This document shows, piece by piece, positions 24,966-33,869 of a stretch of DNA of 47,866 bases. Below the pieces are notes generated by a model. That model made no database searches. It was not told the DNA's origin and saw only the letters and a program-made list of their open reading frames with translations. The stretch's first letter is position 1. Each line of letters begins with the position of its first letter. The DNA comes from Tannerella sp. (GTDB lineage: Bacteria > Bacteroidota > Bacteroidia > Bacteroidales > Tannerellaceae), in NCBI GenBank assembly GCA_031272155.1, contig JAISUI010000019.1, positions 1 to 47,866 on the forward strand, read 5' to 3'. A program made the translations under genes and the position numbers.

Positions 24966-27862
24966 AAAAATCTGAAAGCAAGAATTTTATGTCTAATGAA
25001 CCAATCATAACGGAAAATGATTTTATTTCCGTATATGGCGCACGGGTGCATAACCTGAAGAATATTGACGTCCGTATGCCACGCAACTGCCTTTCGGTGA
25101 TTACGGGAATGAGCGGGAGCGGGAAGTCTTCGTTGGCGTTTGATACGATTTTTGCCGAAGGACAACGGCGCTATATTGAGACTTTTTCAGCGTATGCCCG
25201 TAATTTTCTCGGAAATATTGAACGTCCGGATGTGGATAAAATCACCGGCTTAAGCCCCGTAATATCCATTGAACAGAAAACGACCAACAAAAACCCGCGC
25301 TCAACAGTCGGCACCACGACGGAGATTTACGATTTTTTTCGCCTGCTCTACGCTCGCGCCGGAGAAGCCTATTCGTACCTGAGCGGCGAAAAAATGGTAA
25401 AATATACGGAAGAACAAATTGTCGGACTGATTCTGGATGAGTATAACGACCGGAAAATATACCTTTTAGCTCCGCTTATACAAAACAGAAAGGGGCATTA
25501 TAAGGAACTGTTTGAGCAAATTCGCAAGAAGGGCTACCTGAATGTGCGTGTGGACGGGGAATTGAAAGAGATTAGACCGGGAATGAAATTAGACCGCTAC
25601 AAAATGCACAGCATTGAAGTAGTGATTGACAAACTGCAGGTGCGATCGGCTGACGAACAGCGGCTGAAAGATAGCCTGCGCATAGCAATGAAACAGGGGA
25701 ACGGCCTTATTCTCCTGCTGGACGTTGAAACGGAACAGATCCGCTTTTACAGCCGTCGGTTGATGTGCCCCGTGACAGGTCTTTCCTACAGTGAGCCTGC
25801 ACCCCATAATTTCTCATTCAATTCGCCGCACGGTGCATGTCCCCGCTGTAAAGGGCTGGGGCAAATCAATTTGCTGGATATGGAAAAAATCGTTCCCGAT
25901 ACGAACCTCAGCATCTACAATGGTGGAATCGTGGCGTTAGGGAAATATCGAAACATATTGATATTCTGGCAGATTGAATCGTTGTGCAAAAAACATGGTG
26001 TAACGATTAAAACGCCTATCAAAGATATTCCGGAAGAAGCCATGGACGAAATCATGAACGGCACCGATGACCGGCTTCCTATCACGAACGAATCGTTAGG
26101 CCATTCCAACTATCTGTTTTCATACGAAGGAGTTGCCAAATACATCATGATGCAGCAGGATAGCGATGCGCCGGCTTCCGCCCAGAAATGGGCGGGACAG
26201 TTCATCAGCCTCACGACCTGCCCCGAATGTCAGGGCAAACGCCTGAATAAAGAAGCGTTGCATTATCGCATAGAAGGGAAAAACATTGCCGAACTGGCAG
26301 AAATGGATATTGCCGAATTGCAAAAATGGGTGAATAGCGTCGAACAGAATTTATCTTCGCGGCAACAACAGATCGCCGTAGAGATTTTGAAGGAAATCCG
26401 TTCGCGCATCCAATTTATGGTAGATGTGGGTCTGGAATACCTGTCGCTCAATCGCGGATCGGCTACGCTTTCCGGCGGCGAAAGTCAGCGTATCCGGCTG
26501 GCCACGCAGATAGGCAGCCAATTAGTAAATGTGCTTTATATCCTGGATGAACCAAGTATTGGCCTGCACCAGCGCGACAATATGCGTTTGATCCGTTCGC
26601 TCAAAGAGTTAAGGGATACGGGCAATTCCATTATCGTAGTGGAACACGACAAGGAAATGATGCTGAGCGCCGACTATGTGGTGGACATGGGGCCAAAGGC
26701 CGGTCGCTTGGGCGGCCAGATTGTTTTTGCCGGAACGCCCAAAGAAATGTTGCAGGCCAATACGCTGACTTCTGCTTACTTAAACGGGAAAACACAAATT
26801 GCTATTCCCGCCGCACGACGCAAAGGAAATGGCAAATGGCTCACACTGAACGGCGCCACCGGCAACAACCTGAAAAAAATCAACGTTTCGTTCCCATTGG
26901 GAACGCTGATTTGCGTCACGGGCGTGTCGGGAAGCGGTAAATCTACCTTAATAAATAATACGCTTCATCCTATCCTGAGCCAGCATTTCTACCGTTCATT
27001 AGAATCGCCCTATCCCTATAAAACTATCGAAGGAATAGACTTGATAGATAAAATTGTCAAAGTAGATCAAACGCCCATCGGACGGTCGCCACGAAGCAAT
27101 CCGGCTACTTATACCGGCCTTTTTTCCGATATACGCAATCTGTTCGTGGACTTGCCCGAAGCTAAAATGCGAGGTTACAAACCGGGGCGTTTCTCATTCA
27201 ATGTGGCCGGCGGCCGGTGTGAAACCTGTAAAGGGAATGGTTACAAGACCATAGAGATGAATTTCCTGCCGGATGTGATGGTGCCTTGCGAAGAATGCCA
27301 CGGTAAACGTTATAACCGCGAAACGCTGGAAGTGCGCTTTCGCGGGAAATCTATCGCCGATGTCCTGAACATGACCATTAACATGGCGGTGGAATTTTTT
27401 GAAAATATTCCATCTATTTATCACAAAATTAAGGTATTGCAGGATGTTGGATTAGGCTATATAAAACTTGGGCAGCCGGCTACGACGCTTTCAGGCGGCG
27501 AAAGCCAGCGGGTGAAACTCGCTACCGAACTGTCCAAACGGGACACGGGGCGTACCATGTACCTTCTCGATGAGCCGACTACAGGACTTCATTTTGAAGA
27601 TATCCGTGTCTTGCTCGATGTTCTTAATCGGCTGGTTGACAAAGGGAATACTATTGTCATTATTGAACATAACCTTGATATTATCAAATGTGCGGATTAT
27701 ATTATTGATATGGGGCCGGAAGGTGGGATGAAAGGCGGAAAAATCCTCTTTGCCGGAACACCGGAAGAAATGATCGCCTCCAAAGTAAAAAGTTATACAA
27801 GACCGTTCCTGGAAGAAGAACTGCGCGGAATCAAAACGGGAAATCGGCACAAAAAAGGCTGA
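24947..27862 (+). CDS. uvrA: Excinuclease ABC subunit A
   Basis: 971 residues. The damage-recognition ATPase of nucleotide excision repair. Two ABC ATPase units: Walker A GMSGSGKSS near 54-62 with signature LSGGESQRIRLATQ, and GVSGSGKST with LSGGESQRVKLATE. The second zinc module is intact (Cys758, 761, 781, 784). The first lacks one ligand: CPVT at 274-277 in place of CPxC, while Cys298 and Cys301 remain. Start choice is open: ATG at 24947 has AAGGAGG about 12 bases upstream and overlaps the previous gene by 19 bases; ATG at 24989 would give a start (MSNEPIITEN) closer to other UvrAs but has no clear ribosome site. The stop codon lies inside the tRNA-Gln terminator hairpin. Confidence 0.96.
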   Translation: MDTGRIEKSESKNFMSNEPIITENDFISVYGARVHNLKNIDVRMPRNCLSVITGMSGSGKSSLAFDTIFAEGQRRYIETFSAYARNFLGNIERPDVDKITGLSPVISIEQKTTNKNPRSTVGTTTEIYDFFRLLYARAGEAYSYLSGEKMVKYTEEQIVGLILDEYNDRKIYLLAPLIQNRKGHYKELFEQIRKKGYLNVRVDGELKEIRPGMKLDRYKMHSIEVVIDKLQVRSADEQRLKDSLRIAMKQGNGLILLLDVETEQIRFYSRRLMCPVTGLSYSEPAPHNFSFNSPHGACPRCKGLGQINLLDMEKIVPDTNLSIYNGGIVALGKYRNILIFWQIESLCKKHGVTIKTPIKDIPEEAMDEIMNGTDDRLPITNESLGHSNYLFSYEGVAKYIMMQQDSDAPASAQKWAGQFISLTTCPECQGKRLNKEALHYRIEGKNIAELAEMDIAELQKWVNSVEQNLSSRQQQIAVEILKEIRSRIQFMVDVGLEYLSLNRGSATLSGGESQRIRLATQIGSQLVNVLYILDEPSIGLHQRDNMRLIRSLKELRDTGNSIIVVEHDKEMMLSADYVVDMGPKAGRLGGQIVFAGTPKEMLQANTLTSAYLNGKTQIAIPAARRKGNGKWLTLNGATGNNLKKINVSFPLGTLICVTGVSGSGKSTLINNTLHPILSQHFYRSLESPYPYKTIEGIDLIDKIVKVDQTPIGRSPRSNPATYTGLFSDIRNLFVDLPEAKMRGYKPGRFSFNVAGGRCETCKGNGYKTIEMNFLPDVMVPCEECHGKRYNRETLEVRFRGKSIADVLNMTINMAVEFFENIPSIYHKIKVLQDVGLGYIKLGQPATTLSGGESQRVKLATELSKRDTGRTMYLLDEPTTGLHFEDIRVLLDVLNRLVDKGNTIVIIEHNLDIIKCADYIIDMGPEGGMKGGKILFAGTPEEMIASKVKSYTRPFLEEELRGIKTGNRHKKG

Positions 27863-27886
27863 CATCCAAAGAAGATGTTCAGCCTT
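27851..27886 (-). terminator. Intrinsic terminator of tRNA-Gln, overlapping the end of uvrA
   Basis: Read on the minus strand: AAGGCTGAACATC, loop TTCTTTG, GATGTCAGCCTT with one bulged A, followed by a T run at 27851-27856. It lies about 20 bases past the tRNA 3' end. On the plus strand the same hairpin covers the uvrA stop codon but is followed by ACAAAC rather than T, so it should work mainly for the tRNA. Confidence 0.75.
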
Positions 27887-27905
27887 ACAAACTTGGTAAA
27901 TAACG

Positions 27906-27976
27906 TTGTTCTACCAGGGCTCGAACCTGGAATTTCAGGACCAGAATCTGACGTGTTACCATTACACCATAGAACA
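27906..27976 (-). tRNA. tRNA-Gln (anticodon CTG)
   Basis: 71 bases with no encoded CCA. Acceptor TGTTCTA pairs with TAGAACA perfectly, discriminator A. D arm GTGT/ACAC, anticodon stem TCAGA/CCTGA with loop TTCTGGT giving anticodon CTG, T arm CCAGG/CCTGG with loop TTCGAGC. The base pair next to the loop (31-39) is A-C, a mismatch. The D-loop text GGTGTAATGGTAACAC is usual for tRNA-Gln of this phylum. Confidence 0.93.
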
Positions 27977-28017
27977 ATACTTTATTTCCACCCGGATAAA
28001 TAGCTCCGTTGCGGTTG

Positions 28018-28048
28018 CAAATGTAAGCTGTTTTTCTTTCCCGTCAAA
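28018..28048 (-). promoter_or_regulatory. Promoter for tRNA-Gln
   Basis: Minus strand: TTTG at 28045-28048, a 19-base spacer, TACATTTG at 28018-28025. Full consensus; predicted start about 37 bases before the mature tRNA 5' end. Confidence 0.75.
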
Positions 28049-28105
28049 ATTTTTTTTATTTTTTTTGCCCAACGCGCCATTGTTTTTTTAATCATCCTCA
28101 TCTCG

Positions 28106-28128
28106 TTATTTAGAATAATTCTAAATAA
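28106..28128. promoter_or_regulatory. 23-bp perfect palindrome with Fur/PerR-type 7-1-7 core
   Basis: Arms TTATTTAGAAT and its complement around a single A (28117), no mismatch. The inner 15 bases, TTAGAAT-A-ATTCTAA, have the 7-1-7 form bound by Fur-family regulators such as PerR. It sits in the AT-rich 280-base gap between tRNA-Gln and rdgB, 130 bases before the rdgB ATG. The rest of this gap shows no gene and no clear plus-strand promoter. Confidence 0.5.
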
Positions 28129-28257
28129 TAATCAATAAATGAGTAATAATAAAATATATAATTACGATGAATAGAGATTGTACGGGACATGTCAGGCCTA
28201 AATTATCAATTTTCCCGCCGGATTTCCGTTATTCATTTTACAAAGGAACGATACACG

Positions 28258-28842
28258 ATGAGGAAGATTGTATTTGCGACCAACAACGCGCATAAATTGA
28301 AGGAAGTACGCGCCATCATGCCTGCCGGAACGGAAATTGTCGGGCTGGCAGACATGCGCTTTTCAGGCGATCTGCCTGAAACGTCCGACACGCTGGAAGG
28401 CAATGCTTTGCAGAAGGCTCGTATGGTTCACAATACGTTTGGGTGCGACTGTTTTGCCGATGATACCGGACTGGAAGTTAAGGTATTGAATGGCAAGCCG
28501 GGCGTCCATTCGGCGCGTTACGCAGGCGAGGCGTGCGACAGTTTGGCTAATATCCGCAAATTGCTCGGCGAATTGTCCGGATGTGCCGACCGAAACGCTC
28601 GCTTCAGAACAGTGATTGCGCTTATTTTCAACGGCGAAGAATACCTGTTTGACGGTGTCGTGAACGGTCATATCATCGAAACGATGCGCGGAAGCGGAGG
28701 ATTCGGTTACGATTCGGTGTTCGTGCCCGAAGATTATACGAATACGTTTGCCGAACTCGGCGATGACATTAAAAATGCCATCAGCCACCGCGCCCGGGCT
28801 GTAGCCAAATTAGCCGGATTTTTAATTCAAAATAAAGAATAA
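28258..28842 (+). CDS. rdgB: dITP/XTP pyrophosphatase (RdgB/HAM1 family)
   Basis: 194 residues. It hydrolyses non-canonical purine triphosphates (dITP, XTP) to monophosphates, keeping deaminated bases out of DNA. The family signature is plain: [16 protein letters not shown] at the start, FADDTGLEV with the catalytic Asp, [10 protein letters not shown], then [11 protein letters not shown] and ISHRARA at the end. The ATG at 28258 follows AAAGGAACG and gives the standard N-terminus; an earlier in-frame start would add 23 atypical residues. porZ begins 5 bases after the stop, so they are likely co-transcribed. Confidence 0.96.
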   Translation: MRKIVFATNNAHKLKEVRAIMPAGTEIVGLADMRFSGDLPETSDTLEGNALQKARMVHNTFGCDCFADDTGLEVKVLNGKPGVHSARYAGEACDSLANIRKLLGELSGCADRNARFRTVIALIFNGEEYLFDGVVNGHIIETMRGSGGFGYDSVFVPEDYTNTFAELGDDIKNAISHRARAVAKLAGFLIQNKE

Positions 28843-28847
28843 TTCTA

Positions 28848-31172
28848 ATGATGAAACGATATACTATTCTTATTATAAATATTTTACTGTTTGCGCAATC
28901 GCTTATAGCCCAGCAAGTCGGAGAGTGGCATTCTTATTTGGCGTGTTATAACACGGCAGCCGTAGCCGAAGCCTCCAACAATGTATTCGCGCTTGCTGAC
29001 GGCACCCTGTACAGTTACGGAAAAGACGACCAACGAGTGACTATCTATTCCAAACAGACCGGATTAAGCGATTCGCAAATCAAATTAATGGACTATCACC
29101 TCGAAACGAAAACCCTGCTGCTGGTTTACAGCAACGGCAATATAGACCTGATGGATGCTGACGGCGTCTATAACTTGCCGTTCCTGATGAATACGACCGA
29201 TATTACGGATAAGGAAGTGACCGGCATCTGTTTTTACGGGGAAAAGGCTTATCTGTGTACCCATTTCGGCGTGATGGTCATCCAGATGCGCCGAAAAGAA
29301 ATTGCCGAAACGTATAAATTAAATGAGGCGACTTATTCCGTATGTATCCGCGGCGAAACTATCTATGCCGCTACGGAAAACGGACTGCTTAAAGCCTCCA
29401 TTCGGGATAACTTACTGGATACTCATAACTGGCAAAAAGTGACATTAACCAATGCGGAGTTTGAACCGAAAGACATCCGCGGGATGTCTTTATTCCAAAA
29501 TATGGTTTGTTTAAGCGTCGAAGGAACGGGCGTTTTCTATATGGATGAAGGCGAAAGCGTGAAATCACTGATTAAATCAACGAGCATCAAGGGAATGAAA
29601 CTTCAGGCCGACAGACTCATCCTTTTCACCGCTTCTCGAATGTACGTATATGATACGCTTACCAACTATGAATCGGCAAATTTCGGAACCATCAACGACA
29701 TTGCAGCCCTGACCGCCGATGGCAGTTATTGGCTGGCGACCGGCGAAGGAGGCCTGGTTGGCGTCAAACGGAAAGAAGCAAATCAGTTTGAGCCATTTGT
29801 CGCTGATATACAGATAGCAGGACCAAAACGCAATCTGGCTGCATTTATGACCATGCACAACGGCAAATTGTGGATTGTCGGAGGAGGACGTTCCCGAACA
29901 ACCCGTTATTATAATCCGGGGACACTGATGACGTATCAAAATGGCGAATGGTTCAATTATGACGAAAAAGTGGTCGTCAAACAAGCAGGATACGGCATAA
30001 ACGACTATATGACAGTAGTGGTAGATCCTGACGACGAAACACATTTCTATGTCGGCACATGCGGTGAAGGCGTGCTCGAATATAAGAATAATGAGTACGT
30101 GCAACTTTATAATCATCTGAACAGCGCGTTACAAACGATATTTCCGAACAACAGCGACGCCAACCGCTATGTCCGTGTTCAGGGAATGTGCTATGACAAG
30201 CACAAAAACCTGTGGATGACAAACAGTGAAGTCCCCAATGGGATTGTAGTGCGAACGGCGGACGGCCAATGGACATCGCTTTTCTTCCCCGGCATCACAA
30301 ACTCATATATAATTGATCAAATTACGATTACGTCGAACGGATATAAATGGGTAAATGTGCCGCATAGCAGTACAAGTACCGGCGTGCTGGTGTTTGACGA
30401 CCGCGAAACGCCAAGTGACGGGTCTGATGATGTGTACAACTTTTTCTCTTCATTCAAAAGTGGCGCAGGAACTTTGATTGAAGCGGGAGCCTATTATTGC
30501 GTGGTGGAAGATATGAATGGAGAAATTTGGATCGGAACAGACAAAGGCCCTATCTACTGCTCTGCACCTAATCGCGCTATCGAAAATCCTGATAATCTTT
30601 ATTTCAATCGCATCCTGCGCACGAACGAAAATGATGAGAACTATTATTTCCTGAACGGCGAACAGGTGAGGGCGATTGCGGTGGATGGCGGCAATCGCAA
30701 ATGGCTTGGCACATCCGGATCAGGCATTTTTCTTGTCAGCCCCGACGGACAGGAGACGATTCACCAGTTTACTACCGCGAACTCGCCGCTCTATTCAAAC
30801 AATATCCAAAGTATTGTGATTGACCACCAAACAGGAGAGGTCTTTATCGGTACCGACAAAGGGCTGATTTCCTATCGTGGCGAAGCCATCACGCCAAGCG
30901 AAAGTTACTCGGATGTGTACGCTTTTCCTAATCCCGTGCATCCCGCGCAAGACAATCAGGTGATAATCACCGGATTAATGGGAGATTCCAACGTTAAAAT
31001 TACCGATCTGAATGGCCATTTAATCTATCAAGGCAAATCGGCCGGCGGACAGATGTCGTGGAACTGCCGCACCGCCAACGGACAAATTGTGGCGTCGGGG
31101 ATTTATCTTGTACTTGCTTCTACTCCGGGCGCCAAAGAAAGTGTCGTGACAAAAATTGCCGTCATAAAATAA
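28848..31172 (+). CDS. porZ: T9SS attachment-complex protein PorZ
   Basis: 774 residues, almost exactly the length of Porphyromonas gingivalis PorZ. Signal peptide about 1-21 ending LIAQQ, immediately followed by VGEWHSYLACYNT, typical of the family. The middle forms two beta-propeller domains, visible as repeated blade-like units (for example WIGTDKGPIYC, KWLGTSGSGIFLVS, VFIGTDKGLISY). The last 85 residues are a T9SS sorting-type domain opening with YAFPNPVHP and ending SVVTKIAVIK. PorZ sits at the cell surface with PorU, PorV and PorQ and takes part in attaching A-LPS to secreted cargo. Its stop lies 7 bases from the converging glgP stop. Start may be 28848 or the next ATG. Confidence 0.87.
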   Translation: MMKRYTILIINILLFAQSLIAQQVGEWHSYLACYNTAAVAEASNNVFALADGTLYSYGKDDQRVTIYSKQTGLSDSQIKLMDYHLETKTLLLVYSNGNIDLMDADGVYNLPFLMNTTDITDKEVTGICFYGEKAYLCTHFGVMVIQMRRKEIAETYKLNEATYSVCIRGETIYAATENGLLKASIRDNLLDTHNWQKVTLTNAEFEPKDIRGMSLFQNMVCLSVEGTGVFYMDEGESVKSLIKSTSIKGMKLQADRLILFTASRMYVYDTLTNYESANFGTINDIAALTADGSYWLATGEGGLVGVKRKEANQFEPFVADIQIAGPKRNLAAFMTMHNGKLWIVGGGRSRTTRYYNPGTLMTYQNGEWFNYDEKVVVKQAGYGINDYMTVVVDPDDETHFYVGTCGEGVLEYKNNEYVQLYNHLNSALQTIFPNNSDANRYVRVQGMCYDKHKNLWMTNSEVPNGIVVRTADGQWTSLFFPGITNSYIIDQITITSNGYKWVNVPHSSTSTGVLVFDDRETPSDGSDDVYNFFSSFKSGAGTLIEAGAYYCVVEDMNGEIWIGTDKGPIYCSAPNRAIENPDNLYFNRILRTNENDENYYFLNGEQVRAIAVDGGNRKWLGTSGSGIFLVSPDGQETIHQFTTANSPLYSNNIQSIVIDHQTGEVFIGTDKGLISYRGEAITPSESYSDVYAFPNPVHPAQDNQVIITGLMGDSNVKITDLNGHLIYQGKSAGGQMSWNCRTANGQIVASGIYLVLASTPGAKESVVTKIAVIK

Positions 31173-31179
31173 GGGTGCA

Positions 31180-33747
31180 TCACTCTTCCGGCTGAATCCA
31201 GCGCACGTATGCAAAATCCATCCGATGAGGCAATTTGTCGTTTATCGGAAAAACACGGAACCCTATTTTCAGATGGCCGTATTCCGACATCTTGCCTTTC
31301 AGCCCGAAATAGAGTTTACGGCCTTCTTCCTTCAGCAATTCAAAAGGCGAAGCAGACACAAATTCGAGTTTATGGGTTTCGGAATTCTCGCGGCTGTAAA
31401 CGATCTCAAGCCCTAACCGGCATTTCAGTTCTCCCCTGTCAATAACCACATTAACGGTGTAGTCATCGCCGACAATCATGTTTGTAGCCGGTTCGTAGCG
31501 GAATGACTCAACGCGGAAACTGTTCCAATGTTCAGCCACTTCTTTTTTCCAGGCAGCGATCTCCTTAGCTTCCGCATAGTTATTTTCGGCCAGAAGTGCC
31601 GATCGGGTCGCTAATTTGTTATAAAAACGGTCAATGTAATCGTCCAACATCCGTTTCATCGTGTAGTCCGGCGCAATTTGCGAGATGGAATTTTTGATAT
31701 ACTGTATCCATTCCGGCGAATAGCCTTTGCTGTTTTTGGCAAAGTAGAGCGGGATGATTTCATCTTCCAAAATATGATAAATCGTTGCTGCATCCAACTG
31801 ATCCTGATATTGTTGGTTTTCGTAAGTGCGCTGGTCGGTCAATGCCCACCCGGCGCCTTCGCGATAGCCTTCATACCACCAACCGTCAAGCACGGAAAAG
31901 TTGAGCACACCGTTCATTTCCGCCTTTTCGCCGGAGGTGCCGGAGGCTTCCAGCGGACGGGTCGGCGTATTGAGCCATACGTCCACCCCCGAAATCAGGC
32001 GACGCGCCAGTCGCATGTCGTAATTCTCAAGAAAGATGATTTTTCCAAGAAACTCAGGGCGATGTGAAATTTCCACAATATGTTTGATCAGCCCCTGTCC
32101 GCCGCCGTCGGCCGGATGCGCTTTGCCGGTGAATACGAACTGGATAGGGAACTTTTCATTATTCAGGATTTTAGCCAACCTGTCCAGGTCGGTAAACAAT
32201 AGATAAGCGCGCTTATACGTAGCAAAACGGCGTCCAAAACCGACTAACAGGGCGTTCGGATTGATTTTCTCCAACAGGGAAACGACTTTGCCCGGATCAC
32301 CCTGATTTTTAAGCCAGTTGTCCCTGTATTGCTCTTTGATGTATTCCGTCAGTTTGTGTTTCAATTTCTTCCTGATATCCCATATTTCAGCGTCAGGCAC
32401 TCTTTGAATAGCTTCCCAGATCGCTTTATTAGACTGGTCATTCAGGAAATTCGCATCAAAGACTTCAGCATAATATTTTTTCCATTCAGTGGCTGTCCAG
32501 GTCGGCATGTGTACACCGTTGGTGACATAGCCTACATGTAATTCTTCCGGGAAATAGCCCTTCCAGACGGGTGCAAACATGTTTTGTGAGACCTTGCCGT
32601 GCAACTTACTGACCCCATTGGCTTCCTGACAGGTATTGAGCGCAAAGGTACTCATGGAGAATTTTTCCTGACTGCCGGGATTTTCGCGTCCCATATCAAT
32701 AAAATCACCCCACGAAATGCCCATTTTTTCAGGGAATTTGCTCATGTATTTACCGAAAAGCGCTTCATCAAAATAATCGTGGCCTGCAGGCACGGGCGTA
32801 TGAACCGTATAAAGCGACGAGGCGCGGACAATTTCCAGCGCTTCGTTAAAGTCCAATTTTTCATTCTGGATATAATCCAGTAACCGTTGTACGTTAATCA
32901 GGGCGGCATGGCCTTCATTACAGTGATATACCTGCTTTTTGATGCCTAACTTATTGAGCAGCAATATACCGCCAATGCCCAACATGTATTCCTGTTTCAT
33001 GCGGTTTTCCCAGTCGCCGCCATAGAGTTGGTGCGTTATAGACCGATCCCACTCATTGGTTTCCGGTACATCCGTATCCATCAGGTACAAAGGCACACGC
33101 CCGACACTGACTTTCCAGACATGCGCATAAATCATACGGTCAGGAAAAGGCACTTCCAGCACCATCGGGTCGCCGGAAGGCGTTTTCATTTGCGTAATAG
33201 GCAATTGACTGAAATTTTGGGCTTCATAGTTTGCAATTTGTTGCCCGTCCATGGACAGCGATTGCGTAAAATAACCATAGCGATACAAAAAACCCACTGC
33301 CACAAGGTCTATATGACTGTCGCTCGCTTCTTTCAGATAATCGCCCGCCAATATACCCAATCCGCCGGAATAGATCTTCAATACATTGGTCAATCCGTAT
33401 TCCATGCTGAAATAGGCTACGGATGGTTTGGCCGGATTCGGCCGGGCATTTATATATTCCTTGAACTGATTGTAAACCGTTGAAATTCTTGCCATCAAAA
33501 CATTGTCGGCAAGGATTTCTTCTATCCGTTTACGCGATAACCGCTGAAGAAGCAATACCGGGTTTCCCTCGGTCTGCTTCCACAATCCGGAATCAATGTC
33601 GCCAAACAGTTTGGCGCCTTCATGATTCCATACCCACCAGAGATTGGATGCGATCTCCTGAAGAGGCCCCAATTCTTCCGGAAGTTTGGAATGAGAATAC
33701 ACATCTTTCCAAACAGGGTCGTTCGATTCTTTTGTCTTAATTTTCAT
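31180..33747 (-). CDS. glgP: Alpha-glucan (glycogen) phosphorylase, GT35
   Basis: 855 residues. It releases glucose-1-phosphate from alpha-1,4-glucans. The N-terminal about 100 residues form the DUF3417-type extension ([20 protein letters not shown]); the core has [39 protein letters not shown], and the PLP site [14 protein letters not shown] with Lys608 as the cofactor lysine (most relatives have GMKAAMNG). This is the short TIGR02094-type phosphorylase found in many bacteria. A C-terminal beta domain follows. It has its own promoter, divergent from yicC. It is the only storage-polysaccharide gene here. Confidence 0.93.
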   Translation of the reverse strand: MKIKTKESNDPVWKDVYSHSKLPEELGPLQEIASNLWWVWNHEGAKLFGDIDSGLWKQTEGNPVLLLQRLSRKRIEEILADNVLMARISTVYNQFKEYINARPNPAKPSVAYFSMEYGLTNVLKIYSGGLGILAGDYLKEASDSHIDLVAVGFLYRYGYFTQSLSMDGQQIANYEAQNFSQLPITQMKTPSGDPMVLEVPFPDRMIYAHVWKVSVGRVPLYLMDTDVPETNEWDRSITHQLYGGDWENRMKQEYMLGIGGILLLNKLGIKKQVYHCNEGHAALINVQRLLDYIQNEKLDFNEALEIVRASSLYTVHTPVPAGHDYFDEALFGKYMSKFPEKMGISWGDFIDMGRENPGSQEKFSMSTFALNTCQEANGVSKLHGKVSQNMFAPVWKGYFPEELHVGYVTNGVHMPTWTATEWKKYYAEVFDANFLNDQSNKAIWEAIQRVPDAEIWDIRKKLKHKLTEYIKEQYRDNWLKNQGDPGKVVSLLEKINPNALLVGFGRRFATYKRAYLLFTDLDRLAKILNNEKFPIQFVFTGKAHPADGGGQGLIKHIVEISHRPEFLGKIIFLENYDMRLARRLISGVDVWLNTPTRPLEASGTSGEKAEMNGVLNFSVLDGWWYEGYREGAGWALTDQRTYENQQYQDQLDAATIYHILEDEIIPLYFAKNSKGYSPEWIQYIKNSISQIAPDYTMKRMLDDYIDRFYNKLATRSALLAENNYAEAKEIAAWKKEVAEHWNSFRVESFRYEPATNMIVGDDYTVNVVIDRGELKCRLGLEIVYSRENSETHKLEFVSASPFELLKEEGRKLYFGLKGKMSEYGHLKIGFRVFPINDKLPHRMDFAYVRWIQPEE

Positions 33748-33806
33748 TACGCTGATATTCTTTTACTTACCGCTCAAAAGAGGTAAGATAGTTATGAAAA
33801 ACAGGG

Positions 33807-33814
33807 CAAAGGTA
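33807..33814 (-). promoter_or_regulatory. -7 box for glgP
   Basis: Minus-strand TACCTTTG, 59 bases before the glgP ATG. It faces the yicC -7 box 22 bases away, so polymerases at the two promoters would overlap. No good -33 TTTG. Confidence 0.55.
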
Positions 33815-33836
33815 ACGTTTTTTCACGGGAAAGATA

Positions 33837-33844
33837 TACCTTTG
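33837..33844 (+). promoter_or_regulatory. -7 box for yicC-gmk-nadD
   Basis: TACCTTTG, 25 bases before the yicC ATG. The -33 region is a run of T without a clear TTTG. Divergent from the glgP box. Confidence 0.6.
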
Positions 33845-33869
33845 CAGAAAATTTCGTACATGATTCTAT

